Notes: generated from the sequence alone by a model not told the origin. Shown: positions 15,926-24,680, numbered from the stretch's first letter. The stretch is 32,877 nucleotides of DNA from Thermoguttaceae bacterium (GCA_017466305.1 JAFTUJ010000435.1:1-32877), one strand, 5' to 3'. Made by a program: numbers and translations.

Positions 15926-17716
15926 TTACTTCGCGGATTTTTGCGCGTCGCGAGCTTTTTTCGCTTCGGCGAAACGGGCGCCGGTTTTGCGTTCTTCGGC
16001 TAAGTCGGCGGCGAGCTTCGCGGCGACTTCCTCGACCGAAACCAACGTCGCGTCTTTTTCCCAGCGCCATTTGACTTCGACTTGACCGTCCTGCAAGCTC
16101 TTGCCGATCGTAACGCGCACCGGGAAACCGATCAGGTCGGCGTCCTTGAATTTGACGCCCGGGCGTTGGTCGCGGTCGTCGACGATCACGTCGACGCCTT
16201 GCGCTTCGAGTTCCGCGGCGATCTTTTCCGCGGCGGCCATGCTCGCTTCGTCCGTCGCCTTGATCGGGCAAACGCAAACTTCGTAAGGCGCGAGCGCGAC
16301 CGGCCAAACGATCCCGGCGTCGTCCCAACTCGTTTCGACCAAACCGGCGACGACGCGGCTGACGCCGATCCCGTAACAGCCCATAATAATCGTTTGTTGC
16401 GCCAACGAGTCGTCGAGGAATTTCGCGTTCAGCGCTTCCGTGTACTTCGTTCCAAGTTTAAAGACGTGGCCGACTTCGATCGCGTTTTGCATCGTCATCG
16501 GAGCGCCGCAGCGCGGGCAAGCGTCGCCCGGGAGCGCGTTGCGGACGTCGCCGTAAACGTCGACCGTAAAGTCGCGGTCGAGGTTGACGTTGACCAAGTG
16601 TTTCTCGGCTTTGTTCGCGCCGACGATCACGTTGACCAACTCTTTAAGCGTCGGGTCGGCGACGATCTTGATCTTTTCTTTCAAGCCGACCGGGCCCGCG
16701 AAACCGACCGGGGCGCCGGTAACGCGCTCGATCGTCGCGTCGTCGGCCAACTCGACCTTTTCGGCGCCGAGAACGCGGCGGAGTTTGTTTTCGTTGACGT
16801 CGCAATCGCCGCGAACCAAGACCGCGACCGCCGCGCCGTCAACGTTGTAAATCAACGTTTTAACGACGCGCTTCGGTTTCGCTTTCAGGAACGCGCAAAC
16901 TTGGTCGATCGTGTGCGCGCCGGGGGTGTCCAGCTCCGCGATTTCCTTCAAAACCGCGTCTTCCGGGCGGACGTAAACCGTTTCGCCGATTTCCGCCTTT
17001 TCGACGTTCGCCGCGTAACGGCAGGTCGGGCAGTAAACAACGTCGTCTTCGCCGTTCGGGGACGGAATCATGAACTCGTGCGACGCGTCGCCGCCGATCG
17101 GGCCGGACTCCGCTTCGACCGGCAAATACGGGAGGCCGCAACGTTCGAAAACGCGGCAGTAAGCGTCGTACATATCTTGGTACGTTTCGTTCAGCGACTC
17201 GATATTCGTGTGGAAGCTGTACGCGTCCTTCATCAAGAATTCGCTCGTGCGCAGGAGCCCGAACTTCGGTCGCTCTTCGTTGCGGAACTTCGTTTGGATT
17301 TGGTAAAGCGTCATCGGGAGCTGACGATAGCTCGAGACGTATTGCGAAACGATGCTCGTGATTTCCTCTTCGTGCGTCGGGCAGAAGACGACCGGCGTTT
17401 TCGCGCCGCCGCGAGTCAGCGTCGTTTTAATGAGGACGTTGCCGAACGCTTCGACGCGGTTCGTTTGTTCGTAAAGCGATTGCGGGCAGAGCGCCGACAT
17501 GAAGAGTTCCGACGCGCCGGTTCGGTTCATTTCTTCGCGAACGATGTTCGTCGCCTTGTGGAGCGCGCGCCACCCGAGCGGCAGGAACGCGTACGCGCCC
17601 GCCATCACTTGCGAAATCATCCCGGCGCGGAGCATCAAAATATGACTCGGAATCTCCGCTCCGTTCGGCGTTTCCTTCATCGTCGGAATCAGCGTTTTCG
17701 ACCATTTCATCGACAT
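15926..17716 (-). CDS. proS: Prolyl-tRNA synthetase, bacterial type with editing insertion
   Basis: 596 aa. It charges tRNA-Pro. The N-terminal class II core has G-A-Y-A-F-L-P-L-G-W-R-A-L (motif 1 region), C-P-T-H-E-E-E-I-T, and F-R-N-E-E-R-P-K-F-G-L-L-R-T-S-E-F-L-M-K-D-A-Y-S-F (motif 2). A YbaK-like editing domain is inserted at about 245-395 (K-P-K-R-V-V-K-T-L-I-Y ... V-L-V-R-G-D-C-D-V-N-E-N-K). Motif 3 G-C-Y-G-I-G-V-S-R and the anticodon-binding domain follow. Two CxxC pairs flank the insertion (Y-C-P-T-C-R and C-P-R-C-G), a feature of the bacterial form. AAGGAG lies 7 nt upstream of the start. It is the upstream partner of alaS. Confidence 0.97.
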   Translation of the reverse strand: MSMKWSKTLIPTMKETPNGAEIPSHILMLRAGMISQVMAGAYAFLPLGWRALHKATNIVREEMNRTGASELFMSALCPQSLYEQTNRVEAFGNVLIKTTLTRGGAKTPVVFCPTHEEEITSIVSQYVSSYRQLPMTLYQIQTKFRNEERPKFGLLRTSEFLMKDAYSFHTNIESLNETYQDMYDAYCRVFERCGLPYLPVEAESGPIGGDASHEFMIPSPNGEDDVVYCPTCRYAANVEKAEIGETVYVRPEDAVLKEIAELDTPGAHTIDQVCAFLKAKPKRVVKTLIYNVDGAAVAVLVRGDCDVNENKLRRVLGAEKVELADDATIERVTGAPVGFAGPVGLKEKIKIVADPTLKELVNVIVGANKAEKHLVNVNLDRDFTVDVYGDVRNALPGDACPRCGAPMTMQNAIEVGHVFKLGTKYTEALNAKFLDDSLAQQTIIMGCYGIGVSRVVAGLVETSWDDAGIVWPVALAPYEVCVCPIKATDEASMAAAEKIAAELEAQGVDVIVDDRDQRPGVKFKDADLIGFPVRVTIGKSLQDGQVEVKWRWEKDATLVSVEEVAAKLAADLAEERKTGARFAEAKKARDAQKSAK

Positions 17717-17923
17717 CGGACGTTCTCCTTCTCGGCGTCGCCCCGCCTCGGTCGCGGTTATTCGACCGCCGAACGGGTAATCTGGGTAATTTGAATCGTT
17801 CGCGGCGCGTTCTTTCGGCTTGTTTTCTCGTCAAAACTCGAAAAAACCGGCGTCGCGACGGCGAAAGAGCCGCCTCCGACCAACGCGCGAACCAACCCTT
17901 AATTTTACCCGTTTTTCCGTTCG

Positions 17924-17949
17924 TTTTAAGGGGCCCCAACCCCTCAAAA
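17924..17949 (-). terminator. Imperfect hairpin downstream of the radical SAM gene
   Basis: TTTTAAGGGG (17924-17933) pairs with CCCCTCAAAA (17940-17949) except for one position that is a G-U wobble in the - strand RNA. The loop is 6 nt. It lies 47 bp past the radical SAM stop but has no T-run after the stem, so a terminator role is tentative. Confidence 0.35.
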
Positions 17950-17995
17950 CGCGACTTTTCTAAAAAAACGTCGCGTCGCTTTCGTCGCGCCCTTA

Positions 17996-18844
17996 TTAAT
18001 AATGAAAGAAAATCCGATTCGGAACGCCGGTTCGCTCGCAATAGTCGGCGATCTCCTCTTTCAACGCCGACCAATAGCCGACGTCGCCGCGTCGGTAAAT
18101 TTTCAGATACTCGGCGTAAAATTTCGGGAAACGAGCGCGGATATACGCCAAAATATCCTCTTTGTAACCGCGACGCAACTTCAAATTCTCAAACCAAACT
18201 TCGCCGACGAACGGTCGCGCCGCCTCGACCAACGCTCGAAAATCGGTAACGAACGGGAAAATCGGCGACATAAAGAGAACCGTCGGGACGCCGGCCTCCG
18301 CCAAAACGCGCAACGTTTCGAGCCGTTCCGCAACGCTCGACGCGGCGTCCATTTCGGAGCGGAACGCGTCGTCCAACGTGTTGAGCGAAATGGAGACGCT
18401 CGCCAACCCGCGCTCGGCTCGCGCTTTCAGGAGGTCGAGGTCGCGCAAAATTAGGTTCGATTTCGTCGTGATCGCGAGGAAACAGTCGATCGGCGCCAAC
18501 TCTTCGAGAATCCGCCGCGTCGCGCCGTATTTGCGCTCCGCCGGGTTGTAAGCGTCGGTAACCGACGACATAAAGACGGTTTTGCCGGTCAGCCGTTTCG
18601 CGCCGAGCGGTTTCGAACAGCGTTTGACGTCGACGAAATCGCCCCAAAGCTCCGGACGCTCCGGTCGAAAGCGCGTCGTGAAGCGAGCGTAACAGTATCG
18701 GCAAGCGTGCGGGCAGCCGACGTAAGGATTAACGACAAAATCCGCCAACTTCGACGGCGAAACCAAGTCCGCGACGTCGACGCAACCCTCGACGACTTCC
18801 CGCTTCCAAAAGTCGGTCGACGCCGTTTTCCCGCGCGCTTCCAT
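17996..18844 (-). CDS. SplB-like radical SAM protein
   Basis: 282 aa from the ATG at 18844, preceded by GGAGGCGAAGGGGCGAA; the upstream open frame is a long Arg-rich shadow without a ribosome site. The radical SAM CxxxCxxC cluster motif is C-P-H-A-C-R-Y-C (Cys44, 48, 51), next to N-P-Y-V-G, as in the SPL/COG1533 family. Further features are T-G-K-T-V-F-M-S-S-V-T-D-A-Y-N-P and L-A-I-T-T-K-S-N-L-I-L-R-D-L-D-L-L, typical of this family of TIM-barrel proteins. The group includes spore photoproduct lyase, but most members in non-sporeformers have no known substrate. A DNA-repair-like role is only a possibility. It stands alone, with a terminator and an 8-bp tandem repeat just upstream. Confidence 0.85.
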   Translation of the reverse strand: MEARGKTASTDFWKREVVEGCVDVADLVSPSKLADFVVNPYVGCPHACRYCYARFTTRFRPERPELWGDFVDVKRCSKPLGAKRLTGKTVFMSSVTDAYNPAERKYGATRRILEELAPIDCFLAITTKSNLILRDLDLLKARAERGLASVSISLNTLDDAFRSEMDAASSVAERLETLRVLAEAGVPTVLFMSPIFPFVTDFRALVEAARPFVGEVWFENLKLRRGYKEDILAYIRARFPKFYAEYLKIYRRGDVGYWSALKEEIADYCERTGVPNRIFFHY

Positions 18845-18861
18845 TTCGCCCCTTCGCCTCC

Positions 18862-18893
18862 TTCGCCGATTCGCCGATTCGCCGATTCGCCGC
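18862..18893. repeat. 8-bp tandem repeat, 4 units
   Basis: Three exact copies of TTCGCCGA plus one with a last-base change (18862-18893) lie 18 bp upstream of the radical SAM start. A repeat in a leader may vary in copy number between strains and alter expression. Confidence 0.7.
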
Positions 18894-18908
18894 CTCGAAC
18901 GTCCCGCG

Positions 18909-18947
18909 AAAAAGGACGAACGCCGTTCGACGCCCGCCCTTCGCTCG
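18909..18947 (-). terminator. Intrinsic terminator after the MBOAT gene, repeat copy A
   Basis: On the - strand, GGGCGGGCGTC pairs over 11 positions (with G-U wobbles) with GGCGTTCGTCC around a 4-base loop, followed by five T. It is 40 bp past the MBOAT stop and so ends the SGNH-MBOAT operon. The 39-bp sequence is nearly identical (one mismatch) to 21665-21703. Confidence 0.75.
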
Positions 18948-18987
18948 CGCCTTACGCCGCTTTCGCGACGCTTTTCGCGCCGTTCCG

Positions 18988-20505
18988 CTAAAATTGCGCG
19001 TAAACGAACGCCGAGTCGCCAAAATACGCGAAACCGAACAGCAAGTAAATAAACGTCGTGAAGAGCGTCAAGTGCGAAAGTTTCGTCAAATCCAACAACG
19101 GATAAAACGCGTCGACGCCGGTCTTGCGCAACTTTTCCAGTTCCTCCGGCGACGCCGCCGCGCAACGCTTGCGGTAAACGACGTACGCGACGACGCTCGC
19201 GACGAGAAGAAACGTCGCGTAAATCGGCGTCCAAATGTAAAGCCGATAAATGCCGTCGTCCCAAACGAACATTCGCGTAAAAATGTCCCAAGCGTCGCCA
19301 AACGTCGGCGCCCGAAACGGTATCAAGGAAAGCGTCATCCAAACGAACGTTCCGAAAATCGCCGCCAACGTCGCGACCGCGCCGAACGCCTTCGAAACCG
19401 CGCTCGGATTCGCCGCCGGTTCGCGCTTGCCTCGCCAGTCTTTAAACGCTTTATGAACGCAAAGCGCCGCGCCGTGCATCGCGCCCCAAACAACGTACGT
19501 CCAACCCGCGCCGTGCCAAAGCCCGCCCAACAACATCGTCGTCGCTAAGTTCGCGTGCGCGCGGAGTTTGCCCTTGCGGTTGCCGCCAAGCGGAATATAC
19601 AGATACTCCATCAGCCAAGACGACAAACTAATGTGCCAACGCTTCCACAACTCCGACGGATTCCGCGACAAATACGGCAAATTAAAGTTGCGCGGCAAGT
19701 CGTAACCGAGCCCCTTCGCGACGCCGACCGCCATATCGGAATAACCGGAGAAGTCGAAGTAAAGTTGGAGCGCGTAAGTAACGACCGCCAACGTTACGAC
19801 CGCGCCGTGAAACGCGTTCGGCGTCGCGTACACCGTGTCGACAAACGCGCCCAAACGGTCGGCGACGACGATCTTTTTGAAAAGACCAAGCGCAAAAATT
19901 TGAACGCCGATCTCCAAATTTTTCAAGCCGACGTTGCGCTTCTCCTCCAATTGCGGGAAGAAATACGCCGCCTTAACGATCGGCCCCGAAACCAAACGCG
20001 GGAAGAACGCCAAATAAAGCGCGACCTTAACGAAATCCGAACTCGCCTCCACCTTGCCGCGATTCACGTCGACGACGTAACTAATCGCTTGGAAAACGTA
20101 AAACGAAATCCCGATCGGCAGGATGATTTTCAACGTCCCCAACGCTTCGACGTCGAGCGAAAGCGCCGACGCGACCGACGAAACGAAGAAATTAAAGTAC
20201 TTAAAAACGGCGAGCGCGACCAACGGCAAAACGACGCCGAGTCGCAACCATAACTTCGAACGCTTTCCGCGAGCGACGCCGAGCGCGCAAAAGTAAACGA
20301 CCGCCGTCGTCGCCGCCAACGCCAAGCAGAAACGCCAGTCGAACCAACCGCAGAAAACGTAACTCGCGACCAAAAGGACGCCGTGTCGCAAACGCGCCGC
20401 CGTCGCCGCGCGTTCCGGTTGGAGGAACGGTTTCGCGTTGAAAATCGCCAAAACGCAACCGACGACCAAAATAAACGCCGCGAACGCCAAACTGTTAAAA
20501 ATCAT
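18988..20505 (-). CDS. MBOAT family O-acyltransferase (AlgI-like)
   Basis: 505 aa, multi-pass membrane protein with about 10-12 hydrophobic segments. It has the MBOAT/AlgI hallmarks: P-I-G-I-S-F-Y-V-F-Q-A-I-S-Y (130-143), F-F-P-R-L-V-S-G-P-I (168-177), Q-L-Y-F-D-F-S-G-Y-S-D-M-A (247-259), R-N-P-S-E-L-W-K-R-W-H-I-S-L-S-S-W (281-297) and the catalytic G-L-W-H-G-A-G-W (His331) with a second His344. The family passes acyl groups, usually acetyl, across the membrane to a polysaccharide. It overlaps the SGNH-like gene by 4 bp (ATGA), so the two are translationally coupled and probably act together, as AlgI does with AlgJ/AlgX. The target glycan is not visible; no glycosyltransferase genes are near. 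Confidence 0.92.
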   Translation of the reverse strand: MIFNSLAFAAFILVVGCVLAIFNAKPFLQPERAATAARLRHGVLLVASYVFCGWFDWRFCLALAATTAVVYFCALGVARGKRSKLWLRLGVVLPLVALAVFKYFNFFVSSVASALSLDVEALGTLKIILPIGISFYVFQAISYVVDVNRGKVEASSDFVKVALYLAFFPRLVSGPIVKAAYFFPQLEEKRNVGLKNLEIGVQIFALGLFKKIVVADRLGAFVDTVYATPNAFHGAVVTLAVVTYALQLYFDFSGYSDMAVGVAKGLGYDLPRNFNLPYLSRNPSELWKRWHISLSSWLMEYLYIPLGGNRKGKLRAHANLATTMLLGGLWHGAGWTYVVWGAMHGAALCVHKAFKDWRGKREPAANPSAVSKAFGAVATLAAIFGTFVWMTLSLIPFRAPTFGDAWDIFTRMFVWDDGIYRLYIWTPIYATFLLVASVVAYVVYRKRCAAASPEELEKLRKTGVDAFYPLLDLTKLSHLTLFTTFIYLLFGFAYFGDSAFVYAQF

Positions 20506-21560
20506 TGCTTCGCCTTCTCTTTCGCGTCTAATTCTCGAATCGTTTCCGCCAAAACCTCCGCGAGGATACGGTGTCCGTCGGGGTTGAAATGGCCGCTAAC
20601 CAGCTCGGCGTTGCCAAATCCGTACCCCCAAACGTTGTTTTCCTCGTACTCCCGCCGCATTCGTTGCGTTGCGTCGACAAAAACGATTCCCTCGCTTTCG
20701 CAAACCGCGCGAAACGCCGCCAACTCCTCGACGTCGTAACGCGGAAAGACCGTCCCGTCTTGATTTAACCCAAAAGCGATATGAAAAAAGATAATCGGCG
20801 TAACGCCGTATTTGTCGGAAGTCGCGCGAATTTTGCGCGCTAACTTCGTCCAGCTCGCCTTTTTTTCCTCCGGCGTCGCGTCTTGCGGCGCCGGCTTTTG
20901 CGCCGTCAACCGCGGTTTGACGCAACCCTCGAAATATTTCAAATGCAACCAAGGCAGAAACCGGAACCATTTCAAAATACGTTTCGTTTTTGTCGGCAAC
21001 CCGGAAAAATTTTTCAAATCGTTATTCAACGATTTTTCAACGTCGGCGACGCTCGGAACGGCAAAACATTCGATCATCGCGTATTTTTTCGGTTTAAAAA
21101 GCTTCAACGCGTCTTCGTAACGCGCCGTCGACGTAACGAAAGTATGACTGCTTCGACCGCAAGAGTAAAACTTCAACGTTTCCGGACCGTTTTCAAACGC
21201 TTCGTTCAACCGGTAAACAAACGTTTCGTTTTCCGACGTTTGAAACGATTCCAAATAAGACGAGCCTTGCAATAACGCGTCGACGTCCGCCAAATCCCAA
21301 CCGCGCTCGCGGTAAAAGGCGTTGTTGTAACCGTTTGCGTCCAAACGCGCGAACCCCCGCCCCTCGACGCAACGCGAAACGTAAGAATTGGGCTCGGGTC
21401 GGTCGAGCGTCTCGTTCGCAATAGGCGCTTCAAAATTTTGGCCGCCGTAATAATACCAACTGCCCACTATAGAAAGAACGACTAGCGCAAAAACGTTCGC
21501 AAGGAAAAATTTCCCCGCCCAAATCGCGACGCGCCGCGCTCCTTTCCCCTTCGCGCTCAT
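20502..21560 (-). CDS. SGNH/GDSL-like partner of the MBOAT acyltransferase
   Basis: 352 aa. An N-terminal membrane anchor (about residues 14-35) puts the rest outside the cytoplasmic membrane. SGNH-like features are L-L-Q-G-S-S-Y-L-E (97-105, with Ser101 where the nucleophile of G-D-S is expected and Ser100 in place of Asp) and a C-terminal G-H-F-N-P-D-G-H-R-I-L-A-E (323-335; His324 and His330). The hydrophobic I-I-F-F-H-I-A-F core strand fits the fold. The usual D-x-x-H before the final His is not obvious, so the activity may be altered. Together with the coupled MBOAT gene it likely completes O-acylation of an exported glycan. AAAGGAAA lies well placed before the ATG. Confidence 0.75.
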   Translation of the reverse strand: MSAKGKGARRVAIWAGKFFLANVFALVVLSIVGSWYYYGGQNFEAPIANETLDRPEPNSYVSRCVEGRGFARLDANGYNNAFYRERGWDLADVDALLQGSSYLESFQTSENETFVYRLNEAFENGPETLKFYSCGRSSHTFVTSTARYEDALKLFKPKKYAMIECFAVPSVADVEKSLNNDLKNFSGLPTKTKRILKWFRFLPWLHLKYFEGCVKPRLTAQKPAPQDATPEEKKASWTKLARKIRATSDKYGVTPIIFFHIAFGLNQDGTVFPRYDVEELAAFRAVCESEGIVFVDATQRMRREYEENNVWGYGFGNAELVSGHFNPDGHRILAEVLAETIRELDAKEKAKQ

Positions 21561-21614
21561 AGGTTTCCTTTCGTTTTTTGATAAGAAGCGTTTTCAATTC
21601 CCGCAACGCGCTTT

Positions 21615-21642
21615 ATTTTACCATCGACGCTCAATTTTACAA
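21615..21642 (-). promoter_or_regulatory. Sigma70-type promoter of the SGNH-MBOAT operon
   Basis: On the - strand TTGTAA (21642-21637), a 16-nt spacer and TAAAAT (21620-21615) lie about 55 nt upstream of the SGNH start and directly after the terminator of the preceding gene. Confidence 0.6.
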
Positions 21643-21664
21643 GCGGGAACGCGACGCGACGCAA

Positions 21665-21703
21665 AAAAAGGACGAACGCCTTTCGACGCCCGCCCTTCGC
21701 TCG
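21665..21703 (-). terminator. Intrinsic terminator after the repeat-protein gene, repeat copy B
   Basis: This has the same fold as copy A: an 11-bp G-U-containing stem around a GAAA tetraloop (stem arms 21685-21695 and 21670-21680), then seven T on the - strand. It lies 24 bp past the stop of the 964-aa gene. It matches 18909-18947 at 38 of 39 bases. Confidence 0.8.
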
Positions 21704-21726
21704 TTTATTTCCGAAATCTCGACGAA

Positions 21727-24621
21727 TCACATGCCGCCGCCGAAGAGACGCCAGCCGCGCCCCATGCCGCCCTGCATTCCGCCGCTATTGTCGAAATTAT
21801 AGACCGGCTCCACCGTCGGCGGAGGCGCCGCCATCGTGCGAATCGAACCCGACGCGCTTTGGAAACCTTGCGCCGTCGACGGGCGCGCGCCCGCTTGCGG
21901 TTGCGGTTGGCCCTGCGCGTTCGCCTGCGGTTGCGGCTCGTTCGGCGCCGGACGGTCGATAATGAAACCGGTCGTCATGCCGCGCGTCGAAACGGCGTTG
22001 TTCGCGGCGCGGCAGCCGTATTGGTCGCTCCCGCCGTGATCGACGACGAAACTATAGTTCGCGCCGCAATCGCTCGGCGAGTGATACGTTAAGTGCGACG
22101 AAGCGTAACCTTGGTTGTTGCCGCGGTAAATATCCGAACCGCGATAATTCATCAAGACGCCGATACTCCCTTCGCCGCCCGCGCCTTGCGTCAAACCGCC
22201 GGTCGCTTCGAACGCGTCGTCGCCAAGGAAGTCGACGAGGAAACCGGCGCCGAGGTCCCAGCCCATCCCGAGCCCCATGATCGTGCCGTTGTACGCGTCG
22301 TCGCCAAGGTCGTCGAAGAGATAACCGACGGCGTAATGGCAGCCGAACCCGCAGCCAAAGCGTTGCCAACGCGCTTGGTCGCGATGCGAACCGTCGTAAC
22401 GCGTCGACGTGGCGGCGTAGCGGATATCGTTCCCGCCGAAGTCGCGAGCGACGCCGACGCCCATCCAGTAACCGCCGCCGTGTCCGAAGTAGTCGAACTC
22501 GTAAGCGTCGTCCCCGCCGCAGTCGAGGCAAAGCCCGATTCCGCCGCAAGCGACGCGTCGAATCCCGGCGCCGATCCCTTGGCCCCAACCGTCGTGCCCC
22601 GGGTGTTCCGGATACGAGTCGTAATAGTAGCCGCCGACGTAATAATGGTCGTTTCCGTCTTTGTCGAGAATCGCGCCGAAACCGCCCGGCGCGCCGACGC
22701 CTTGCGCCCATAACGCGGCGCGGTAATCGTCGCTTCCGGCGCGGTCGATATGGAGCCCGAGCCCGCAAAGCGCTTGGCCTTGCGCCCGCAGGAAGCCGAG
22801 GTAGCGGTCGTCGCCGCTTTCGTCGACCAAAATTCCGACGCCGCCGACGCAACTCCCTTGCGCGACGTCTTTCGCGAGGTAACGGTCGTTCCCGCCGCCG
22901 TCGTACCAAACGGAGACCCCGAGAATCGCGCCGCCTTGAATCCCGGGATTTTGCCCGACGTAATTGTCGTCGTCGCCGCCCAAGTCGAGAACGACCAAAA
23001 CCGGACGGTTGACGTTGCAAACGCCTTCGCGGTACTCGTCGCGACCGCCCAAGTCGACGACGCAGCAAACGGTCGAATATTGGTCGAGGTTCCAAACGGT
23101 CGCGTTTTTATCGCCGAAGAGGATATCGCCGGCTTCGGTCGAAACGCGCCCCATTTCTTGACCGTCGACCTTCACTTTTTCGAGCGAATCCCAGTCGACT
23201 TGCGCCAACAGCTCGAGCGTTTTTTCGTCGAGCGCGGAAAGCGCCGTTTCGGCGGCGTCGTAAAGCGCGCTCTTGTTCATTTTTTGCATCGCGTCGATCA
23301 AATATTTCGCGCGACCGCGACTCGGAACGGTGTGTCCGCTTTGAGCTTGCGCGCAAAAGATCGAATGCGCTTCCCGCGAAACCGCCGCGACGTCGTCTTT
23401 GCTCATCGGCGCGAGCGCGCGAGCGTGCAGGGCCGCCGTTTCAACGAGCGCCGTTTTCAAAACTTCGATCGCTTCTTGCGGCGTCGTCGGAGCCGGTTTC
23501 GCCGCTTGATCGTTGCGCGCCGCGACGTCCATCTTAACGCGCGCCAAGCGAACGCCGGAAACGACGTCCGCCGTCGAGCCGGAGAAGAACCCGCCCCAAG
23601 CGCGCGAGAAGAACTCGACTTCGCCCGCCGAACGCAACGGGTCGGCGTAAAGTTTCTCGTACCAACGCAAGCGGCAGCGCCCGTTCAATTCGCTCCCCGA
23701 TTCGAGCGCCGACGTTTGGCGACGCACTCCGGCGTCGTAAGCGCGCCAACGGTCGTAAAGCGACGCTCCGCCGCGAGCGTTCAACGTCGAAAGCAAGTCG
23801 TTCGACATTTCTTGCGTCGCCTTTTGCGCGTCGGCGAAACCGAGCGTCGAACCGGTCTCCGCCGTCGCCGCCGGAGCGGTCGTTTCTTCGGAAGCGGCCG
23901 CCGACTCTCCGGAAGGCGCGACCGCCGCCGCGTCGACGTCCGGCAAATCGACGCGAGCGTCCGGCGCGTTTTCTTGATCGCCGGTTAAAGCGCGCGTCTT
24001 TTCTTCGGCGGAACGCTCCGGAGCTTGTTGCGAAACCGCTTCTTGCGCCGCTTTCGCCGCCGCTTCGCGCGCTTCGGCTTCGGCTTTCGCCTTCGCTTCC
24101 GCGTCTTGCGTCGTTTCCGGCGCCTCGACGGCCTCTTGCGCGACCGTCGTTTCGGTCGTCGCCGGAGCCGGCTCCTGAACCGGAGCCGGAATCTGAACCG
24201 GGGCCGGAGCTTGCGCCGGAGCTTGCGCCGGAGCCGGGGCCGAAGCCGGGGCGTTTTGCTTCGCTCGACGTTCGTTCGCTCGCGCGTTTCGTTTGTCGCC
24301 GAGTTCGCGTTCGATTTGTTCGGTCGTTTTAAATCCGTTGGCCAATTCGCGCGTTATGCCGAACGTACGCTTCGCCGCTTGTTGCAACGGGCGACCGTTA
24401 AACTGCGTCGGCGCAATTTCCACGTCGGCGAACGTCGTCGTTTCGTTCTTCGCGTTTAACGTCGACGCCAAGAACTCCGACTTTGCGAACGTTCCGCCGA
24501 CCCGCGTTAAATACGGCGCCTCCGCGGCGAACGAGGTCGACGCGAAACTCTCGACGGTCGACCAACAAACGCCGAGCGCGGCGCAACACGCGAGGGGAAA
24601 CTCCAACAGTCTCTTCTTCAT
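21727..24621 (-). CDS. Large secreted protein with G-x-D-x-Y repeats (964 aa), function unknown
   Basis: A signal peptide is likely (about residues 1-33, ending near F-A-A). An Ala/Pro/Gln/Glu-rich low-complexity region (about 115-260) separates a short N-terminal part from a helical middle domain (about 265-510). Residues about 520-870 hold 12 repeats of the pattern D-x-G-G-x-D-x-Y (at about 521, 544, 572, 598, 624, 651, 698, 725, 768, 795, 823, 859), mostly 26-28 residues apart, with Gly-rich linkers and Q-G-x-G elements. This looks like a beta-solenoid, perhaps binding Ca2+ through the Asp residues. The tail is Pro/Gln-rich and ends in a Gly/Met-rich stretch. I do not recognise a named family. 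Its place is likely the periplasm or cell surface. Confidence 0.85.
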   Translation of the reverse strand: MKKRLLEFPLACCAALGVCWSTVESFASTSFAAEAPYLTRVGGTFAKSEFLASTLNAKNETTTFADVEIAPTQFNGRPLQQAAKRTFGITRELANGFKTTEQIERELGDKRNARANERRAKQNAPASAPAPAQAPAQAPAPVQIPAPVQEPAPATTETTVAQEAVEAPETTQDAEAKAKAEAEAREAAAKAAQEAVSQQAPERSAEEKTRALTGDQENAPDARVDLPDVDAAAVAPSGESAAASEETTAPAATAETGSTLGFADAQKATQEMSNDLLSTLNARGGASLYDRWRAYDAGVRRQTSALESGSELNGRCRLRWYEKLYADPLRSAGEVEFFSRAWGGFFSGSTADVVSGVRLARVKMDVAARNDQAAKPAPTTPQEAIEVLKTALVETAALHARALAPMSKDDVAAVSREAHSIFCAQAQSGHTVPSRGRAKYLIDAMQKMNKSALYDAAETALSALDEKTLELLAQVDWDSLEKVKVDGQEMGRVSTEAGDILFGDKNATVWNLDQYSTVCCVVDLGGRDEYREGVCNVNRPVLVVLDLGGDDDNYVGQNPGIQGGAILGVSVWYDGGGNDRYLAKDVAQGSCVGGVGILVDESGDDRYLGFLRAQGQALCGLGLHIDRAGSDDYRAALWAQGVGAPGGFGAILDKDGNDHYYVGGYYYDSYPEHPGHDGWGQGIGAGIRRVACGGIGLCLDCGGDDAYEFDYFGHGGGYWMGVGVARDFGGNDIRYAATSTRYDGSHRDQARWQRFGCGFGCHYAVGYLFDDLGDDAYNGTIMGLGMGWDLGAGFLVDFLGDDAFEATGGLTQGAGGEGSIGVLMNYRGSDIYRGNNQGYASSHLTYHSPSDCGANYSFVVDHGGSDQYGCRAANNAVSTRGMTTGFIIDRPAPNEPQPQANAQGQPQPQAGARPSTAQGFQSASGSIRTMAAPPPTVEPVYNFDNSGGMQGGMGRGWRLFGGGM

Positions 24622-24651
24622 GAGAACGATTCCATCGTTTTTCTGACAATA

Positions 24652-24680
24652 TTAATATTAATGTTTTTGCGCGGTCTCAA
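24652..24680 (-). promoter_or_regulatory. Candidate promoter of the 964-aa protein gene
   Basis: On the - strand TTGAGA (24680-24675), a 17-nt spacer and TATTAA (24657-24652) lie about 30 nt before the start codon. The -10 region overlaps a 12-bp AT palindrome (24651-24662), one of the few AT-rich tracts in the area. Confidence 0.4.

Noticed and set aside
16082-17794. 570-aa open frame on + opposite proS
   Set aside because: Same antisense effect; no ribosome site or family motif, and proS is fully supported on the - strand.
18845-19342. N-terminal extension of the radical SAM protein
   Set aside because: The extension is antisense to nothing useful but overlaps the MBOAT gene on the same strand and is Arg-rich; GGAGG-type sites support 18844.
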